NCBI GenBank assembly: GCA_001510575.1
Contig: LNGK01000005.1
Location: 1,929,234 to 1,993,233 of the forward strand
Direction of reading: 5' to 3'
Origin: Knoxdaviesia capensis
Lineage: Eukaryota; Ascomycota; Sordariomycetes; Microascales; Gondwanamycetaceae
Length of the DNA: 64,000 nt
The position numbers and the translations under genes are program-made. Positions 57,550 through 64,000 of the stretch are shown piece by piece; position 1 is the stretch's first letter, and every line of letters begins with the position of its first letter. The notes under the pieces were generated by a model, which did not search any database, was not told the DNA's origin, and saw nothing but the letters and a program-made list of their open reading frames with translations.

Positions 57550-60500
57550 TCTCTTTTCCCCTAGAGTCCCATCAATAGGGCCGGATTGTCCTGTATTACA
57601 TGTTAGTCCGCGAAGATGTTGTGCAACAGCACCCACTCGGCGTTCGTCGTCTCGTTGTCCGCTCAATCCAGAACGGGAGCTTAATGCGGGACGCAGTCTG
57701 GGTTTCGGTCGCCGAGAGCTGAGGGTGATGAGTTGGGAAAAGTGCATGGGTGGCGGCCGTTTCCCCGCCTTAATCCCAAGGACTGGATGGAGGAAATATG
57801 CCTTGGGATCGTAAGGTGGAGAGAGCTGATATCTGTCCAATATCAAGAAGAAATCGACAGAGCCTTGCACCAGAAATGTCGATGGTGCAGGGCAGGGTAT
57901 TGCGGAGAGCAAGAGACATATCGTCGAGGGTTGCAGTTCGACGATGACGTACCAGGAAGCCACACTCCCAGTTCAGGTCGAGCACTCCGTTGTCGCTACG
58001 CGGATATCTTTGGGTTGGCTCGCTTGCCCGACTGCAGATACGGGTTGATATTATGCAGCTAGATCAACCGTTGGTTTTTGAACAGTCTGTGAGTATAGGG
58101 TTAGGGCTGGTGTCCACCCGTCGTTTTAGGCCGAAAAGTAGTTCAGGGCCGGCTGGCATCGATTGAGCGAACTTTTGCAAGATAGAGTATCCCGATAATC
58201 CATCAACTAGGAAAATTAAAAATTCACCTAGACGAGCTACACCTGTTCACTTGAAGCGACCAACAACATCTACCTGTACTGGCGTTCGCAGTAGCCACAA
58301 TTAACTTTTCTTTCCCTCTTGTTATGGCACTCGACGGATTCCGGAGAAAGGCAGATCGAATCTCGACATAATGGACATGACATTTGACGGCGGCCTTTCG
58401 GGCACCTTTCCTTCTGGGTCTGTTGTCACCTCCGCGCACTTTTTCCAATTATAAAATCCTGACGTACAAATCTTCCCCGTGGTTAGGTATACCATTGCGA
58501 GGGAGTTATTTTCGTTCAGGGATGGGTGTGGGGACATCATTTCCCTGGTCTGTCAACCGGTGTGTGTGTTCCTCCTTGTCCTCCAGTACCTACAGTACTG
58601 TACTGTAGGTCCGTAAAACACCCCGAAAGCATGAACACTGGGATTAATTGTGGGGGGTTATTCCCACTCACGGTATCAAGACGCGTCAGAAGAAAGAAAT
58701 ACGTGAAGTCCCCGGTGATCATACCGTCGTATTCTTGGAGCCCTGTACAACAAGGCCTGGAGTCTAAACTGCGGCTTAAAGTTACATAGTGCGTGCGGCA
58801 TGAGTCGGCCCTGAACAGTAATCTGCGTAGGGGTACGGGTTGGTATTTATCGGTGGCATCCCCAATACAACATTGCTCCACTGACAGGTTTAAGCCGCAA
58901 ATCACTGACGGAGTGCAAGCAAGCTGACCTGGATTTCAGGTGGCTCAGTGGGAGCCGTTGCCTTTCCCTCTAGGAAAGATAGGGCGTATTTACTTCCTTA
59001 TGAGGAGGAAGTGCCGTGTCCGCGAAGGATCGCCGCCCTTCTGCCGTGTTGCCAGTATGTAATTATTGCCGTGGCTGGCGAACTTAGAGAGCTCTCTCCT
59101 CTACGGCATGCTAACCTGACAGTGACCTACAACATCCTATGCCACCGACGTTAGTTCAAGGCCCGTGAAGTAACACACTTTGAAGGGGACCTACAGGCCA
59201 AGGACAAATGCTGCTTCCATCGGTTGGTTCTAAATTGAATGCTCCATCATTCTCAGTGATGACCGGAGTGAAAATCATGTGGCACAGTCAGCACGCAAAA
59301 CAGCAGTCGTGATTGTGATTGTCCCAGTGTATGTAACATGTCAGTTTAAGTGGGCTGTTCAGTGCCCGGCCGACGTTGTTTTGTAGGGGGTGGCGACGGG
59401 GTATCCTTCCCCAGTGGCAGTCTGAATCTTCTTAAAAAGTCGCCTGGGGGCAGCTTTCCGGACGGGTCAGGGCGAGGAGGGATTGGATGCAGCCCCATAT
59501 CCTATCTGATAGTGGACTCAAAAACCCGACCATGGCTGAGATCGGTTGGCAAAATGCATTGTGCTCTATGCGAGTCGGTGAAATGCCCCAAGCTCTTTTT
59601 TCATGCCTTCTGGCCTGGCGCTGATTTTGAGAAAAAGAACAGCACACAACGTCACAGCCGCCGACAGTGGGTCGTACTACTACTGTGCGGCTGGGAATTG
59701 ACTAGAGGTCCTGGTGCAGGGCAATCAGGCTTTATGCGACCTTGATCATGCCATTTGAACCGTTGATATGAAAGGTATCTGCGACCTACGCGTTAAGACG
59801 CTCTTGGATAAAGCAAGGAGAACGAGATTGCGTGGAGGCTCTTGTTGCATACGAGCACGGTGATCTGTGTTTGTGCTTTCGTGGGATATCGCAAACAACG
59901 AGTATACTGTACTATACTGTAGGTACGCCCCCCCACATGGTTCGCGGGTTGACCGACTTCGGGTTCTCGGAGTCTGGCCTCGGGGCGTATCTTGACACGA
60001 CCTACGCGCAGGTCGGATACGTCCCTGAGTGGAAGTAAACAACCAAGCAAAAAACCGAACTGATCATTCGCTCACTACTACCGTACCCAGAGCACTGTCA
60101 AGCATGCAGTGTAATAACAACAGTTCCGTTCTTGTTGGAGGAACTCGAACTGCCTTTGCAGATAAGGGAGATTCTTGGTCTGAGGCTACGGTCTTCCATA
60201 CCGCTTAAAATCTCGGCCTTCTCGGGAGGATTGAGACTTGATTGGACGGGGTAATTCCCCAGAGAGAAGAACCGAATGATTCTTATCACGCCCCAGCCCG
60301 ACATTCATTTTAGCTGATATGCCACAGCGGCACTGGGTTACCGAAAAAAACAAAGACTCAAGATATTAAGGGGTGGTGCACTGGCGATCATGGAAAACTG
60401 GCGCCGTTCACACCCAACACCGAACCAAAAAGGGACGAGAAACAAGGTGAAGACAGCCGAGCCAAAACATCCGTCAACCACGGCTTGCTTCCTTTGTTTG

Positions 60501-63295
60501 TGTGGCAGCAACACCGGGGATAAACTGTTCTGTATGGCCGCAATTTTGATGCCCCTTTTGCTGTGTCTGTGTTCAGACTTGGTGGTATTTGCGAATGACA
60601 GATGGGGGAAAGCGTCTTCAGTTGGGCGTTTGCTGTGTTTCCAGGGAGGCAGCCAGGAGAGAACTTGGATTTTCGTAATTTGAGAAGTGATATCCAACAC
60701 CCTGGGCAGGCCCGAGAGGAAGGGTGGCAGTCCTGATGCGGCACTGGCGTCATACCAAAAGAGGGAAGCTATGCGAGTCAAGGGCCTGGAATGAAGACGA
60801 CCAGCGATCGTCCACTCGAGGAACCCAACGCGATAGGCGAAGAGAAGCACGTTGAAGAGACGAGTTGTACGTAAGATAATGACAATGAGAACTGCATATG
60901 AACACCGACGACCTTCCGAGTCTGCGTCTCTCCAATTCGACCCGGAGTTCAGCTCAGTAACTAGAAAGTGCGAGTGCCTTTCATGGTACCATCCACTTTC
61001 GTGCACATCTCGTATACACCAAGAGACATAAAAATTCTTTGTGGCCTAATACCGACCGATCGAGAGGGTTTAATGGATACATTATCGTTTAGGGAAGTAT
61101 CCTGCGAGACGCGATTGCTGGACGGCTTGATGTTCTTGAGCAACTCCAAGTCCAGGTTCATGAGGGGCTCAGCATTGAATCAGCACAGAAGTATCGGGCA
61201 GGCTCCCATGGAAAACGGTGTTGGGCAAAACCAAGGGAGTCAAGTTCATGTGAGGACAAAAGCCAGGGGCCGGAGGGTGGGCGTACCATGCTCCCCAGTT
61301 CGAATTTGGTGCGGCTGAAAAAGATAAGATATAAAAACTAAAAATTAAGAACACTAGCCCCCAGCCTAGACCAAGAGGAAACAAAAATCCTACCCGAAAA
61401 AAAAGGGGGTTTTTGGTCCCGTTCCTTGGCTCATACATTATTTTTTGACTTTAGGTTCTCGTATATGTAAAGAAAAGAAAAGAGGAAAAGCGTGCTTAGC
61501 TCCCTTCGATGAGATAATCTGTGATGTGTGCTTGACAAATTCACCATGGGTGCTAACCATCTCCTTACTCCGTAGATATAGTAGCCTTTCTTCACCTGGA
61601 CGATCACTTGTACAACCCCGTTGTGGTGCGTATGGCCGTCTGTATGTAGAGTACTGTAAGTACACAGCCTTCAACTACCGCTAGTATTAACCGACTCACG
61701 GGACAAGCAGGCGACCGCCGTGCATACTTGGAAACTCTTGCTTTCACCGCTTTGGTGCCGTTTGTACAGTACTGTATGGTGTAACTAAAAACCTCCTGCC
61801 AGCCCTGATTCTCATGAGGTGCCCCTCTATACTTACAGGCTTTTGGATCGGATGCTTTGATGCTTGAAGTGTTCGACCGAAGACCCGTTCCGTGCCATTT
61901 TCACCCACCGTAGACCCTAGGACGCTTCGGAAAGAGCAATTGTACCACTAAGTTCACAGATTAAGAGAGGCGGGCCAGACGGCGACCAGTTCCGCACACT
62001 CCATCCGCCAATCTGTCTCGGGGTTGTCTTGGCTTTGGAACGGCTCTAGCAGGCTCATTCCAATCTCGGACCTCACCACCACAGCTTTGCCGGAATGGGA
62101 TCGAGCGGGGAGTGTCCTGGCTCGTGATACATCAGATCCGCAGCTTGCAAGACAAGACAGCACGCACAGTCCACGGCAACTCGCACTGGAATAATGGCGG
62201 TGGCTGGAACCTATGGCAGGAACCGGGATTGGGACCGACCTCTGAAATATGTCTCTGTCGCATCCCGAACAATAATTCATCCTGTCTTACATGACTTGCT
62301 TCTGACTACGCCGGGCTTCCGGTCTTCGACAAAAGAGAGCTTGAGTGAAGCTGCCAGCATCCTCTTTCAAAACCTCGTATACGCAGGTAACTTGCATTAT
62401 CACCTTGCTTTAGCTTTCGGAGGCTTTCTTCCACTTACTCGCTTGTCTTTGTCATGTAGACTGATTCTAGTCGTCTTCGGGGGGTTTATGCTGGCCCCCG
62501 GGATGTTTGTGCGTCTTGCCCAACGGTCCTCATCGCACATACCGGCATGGAACTAACCCGCTGTTGGGTCGGCCACGGAATGAATGATGAGTTGGCACAA
62601 TGATTGCTGCCACACACCGAGCCAACATGCAAATCCCCGTTGATTGAACGGTTTGAACCTGAAGGGATTTCCCTTTCCTCCGTTCATGTGTCGTCGACCT
62701 GAGCACATGCCTAACGGATGTGTTAGACTGAATGCCAGTCTTGTAAGGTACCTCTCACCTGAACTGTTTTGGTCAACCGTCGACAGGCAGAACCGAGGGT
62801 GATACGATTATATAGAGAGTGTACATCCATCCACCAGTCCTGGTGTGCATATACTGTACTGTATACTGTACAGTATATATAGACCTCGCTGAGTTATGTA
62901 AGGGAGGCTGGAAGCAGAGCCCTGATATGGAACGGAGTAGCTCACTCACAGACACACAGTTCCTCATGATGTGGTATCTGCTCACCGATGATCTCGTGTT
63001 CTTCAGCTGGAGTTGTCAGAACCATTATCAAATGTTTCCGGAGCTAGGCTGAGCGCTGTGCACCCCCGATATCAGGACCTCTTCCTCACCACCTTACATC
63101 TAAGCTACGAGGAGGTACACTCAATTAGATAGACCAGCATGCTGCACGAACTTGTTAACCGGACCATACCTCATTGTTCTCTCCGTGTGGACCGCACAAA
63201 ACGCAGTCATATTCGGTATGATTGTGGAACCTGACTCGAACTATGGAAAGGAACTGGAAGCTAAGACGTGGAGCGCCACAAGATTCTGCGGGCGC

Positions 63296-63314
63296 TTTTT
63301 TTTTTTTTTTTTTA
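63296..63314. repeat. Poly-T homopolymer, 19 bp
   Basis: An uninterrupted T run with no associated gene end or retroposon body visible. Confidence 0.85.
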
Positions 63315-64000
63315 CTCGGTACCCTGCGATCTATTCAGCGAGAAAAAAAGCTCTCGTAGGGGATATCGCCAACTCGGGACAGACGCCACCAACGTAACGA
63401 AGTGCAGTAGCCTCGAAAACAAAATCTTTAATACTAGCCATTATGCGTGTTCTCTCTGAGTTAGCAGTTTAGCACTTAGTACAGGAGACACCAGAAACCA
63501 ACAATATATGTTTTCTTTTACCTGCGTCGTATCCGAATCTGGATATATCATCCCCACTAAGGGCATATGCACATACACCGGGGCCCCGAAGAGACGTGAA
63601 GACCTGTGTGCGACACGTCTTTTTGGACTTGTTGTCCCTCTCCTTTTAACAGTTGGTGCACTCCGAGGAAAGAAACAGGCCAAGCTAACCTCTTTTTGCT
63701 TCTCGCATGTTTCTTCGACACCCCCCCCCTGGTTTTCCCACACCCACCCTTTCAGGTTTAGCGTCAGGCAAGTTTTCAGCCCTGAGAACCATTTCCTTCA
63801 GAACAGAGACGAGATTTGGTGCAATCTGAGGGTCATGGAGGGCTTCTGCTGATGCCCAAAGTGAGAGATCCTGTGTCTTTCCATACTTGCACTGACAACG
63901 CCACCTTGCATATGGCGTTCAAGTTTCCCCAGGTCTTGATGAAGAATACTCTATGACTAGCCGGCTGGCTTGCTATGTTGGAACGTCCTGTCAGTCCGTC

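Larger units (their letters stand above)
51301..62879. repeat. Dispersed palindromic repeat TACAGTACTGTA / TACTGTACAGTA
   Basis: The core alternates AGTAC and CTGTAC and is its own reverse complement. Sites lie at 51301-51313, 52103-52119, 52407-52416, 52912-52930, 54129-54137, 54591-54603, 55937-55960, 56953-56967, 58591-58607, 59903-59921, 61648-61658, 61764-61777 and 62850-62879. I did not notice comparable sites in the gene-rich 1-51000 part. Confidence 0.8.
52141..64000. other. About 12 kb with no convincing gene
   Basis: Both strands were read for spliced or single-exon genes. Open frames up to 242 codons occur (for example 53269-53997 plus, 57346-57963 minus, 60338-61006 minus). None shows a domain, a credible signal peptide with a matching exon, or the codon bias of the genes to the left. 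Homopolymers (T-rich 55139-55170, C 57534-57549, T 63296-63314) and an AT-rich A/T repeat near 56108-56160 are present. Composition is otherwise mixed, not the AT-rich signature of heavy RIP. No tRNA was recognised. Confidence 0.55.

Noticed and set aside
58096..58106. TAGGGTTAGGG as an interstitial telomere repeat
   Set aside because: Fewer than two units, which is expected by chance; no array follows.
58941..58960. tRNA-like A box (TGGCTCAGTGGGA)
   Set aside because: No matching B box or cloverleaf arms within tRNA distance.
60338..61006. 222-codon minus-strand frame in the right end
   Set aside because: No recognisable domain, and random-looking composition with overlapping alternative frames. 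It cannot be supported from sequence alone.

Overview
This window reads as nuclear DNA of a filamentous ascomycete (Pezizomycotina). Genes are compact and split by short introns (about 57-280 bp, GTAAGT/GTATGT/GTACGT donors, CAG/TAG acceptors). They encode typical eukaryotic housekeeping proteins plus two fungal hallmarks: a HAP3-type CCAAT-binding subunit and a secreted glyoxal oxidase carrying WSC domains. The ER disulfide isomerase looks closer to Sordariomycete/Leotiomycete proteins than to Aspergillus PDI, but that placement is from memory and weak. I see no prokaryotic, organellar or viral content.

Layout. 1-1686: gene-free, with a poly-A run and an assembly gap. 1687-15382, all minus strand: a Wss1-like WLM metalloprotease, the SWR1-complex HIT-finger protein Vps71/Swc6, PDI, a 110-aa mitochondrial-type protein, and a Kel3/KLHDC4-like kelch protein. 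17576-22259: RRN3 (Pol I initiation) and hapC (CCAAT-binding factor subunit), separated by an AT-rich stretch. 25879-32470: a tight run of small divergent and convergent pairs: prefoldin 2, CMC2, TMEM14-like, OST2/DAD1, GRASP/Grh1 and TGS1. 32632-41641: DOP1/dopA (1904 aa, six exons) divergent from MON1. 42364-45206: an unrecognised Ser/Pro-rich gene interrupted by an in-frame TAG. 46648-51045: a 1241-aa secreted glyoxal oxidase with six WSC domains. 51046-64000: about 13 kb in which I find no convincing gene, but in which a short palindrome (TACAGTACTGTA / TACTGTACAGTA) keeps recurring.

The genes fall into familiar themes: ER/Golgi/endosome function (PDI, OST2, GRASP, DOP1, MON1), mitochondrial assembly (CMC2, the 110-aa protein, perhaps TMEM14), and RNA or chromatin (RRN3, TGS1, VPS71, WSS1, HapC). 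The clustering looks like ordinary gene order rather than a pathway cluster. Exon boundaries were placed by hand from splice consensus, reading frame and family conservation. All spliced models close in frame, but none was tested against transcripts. The best candidates for something new are the right-end palindrome field, the TAG-split Ser/Pro-rich gene and the WSC duplication in the oxidase. I do not see a clear undescribed multi-gene system.
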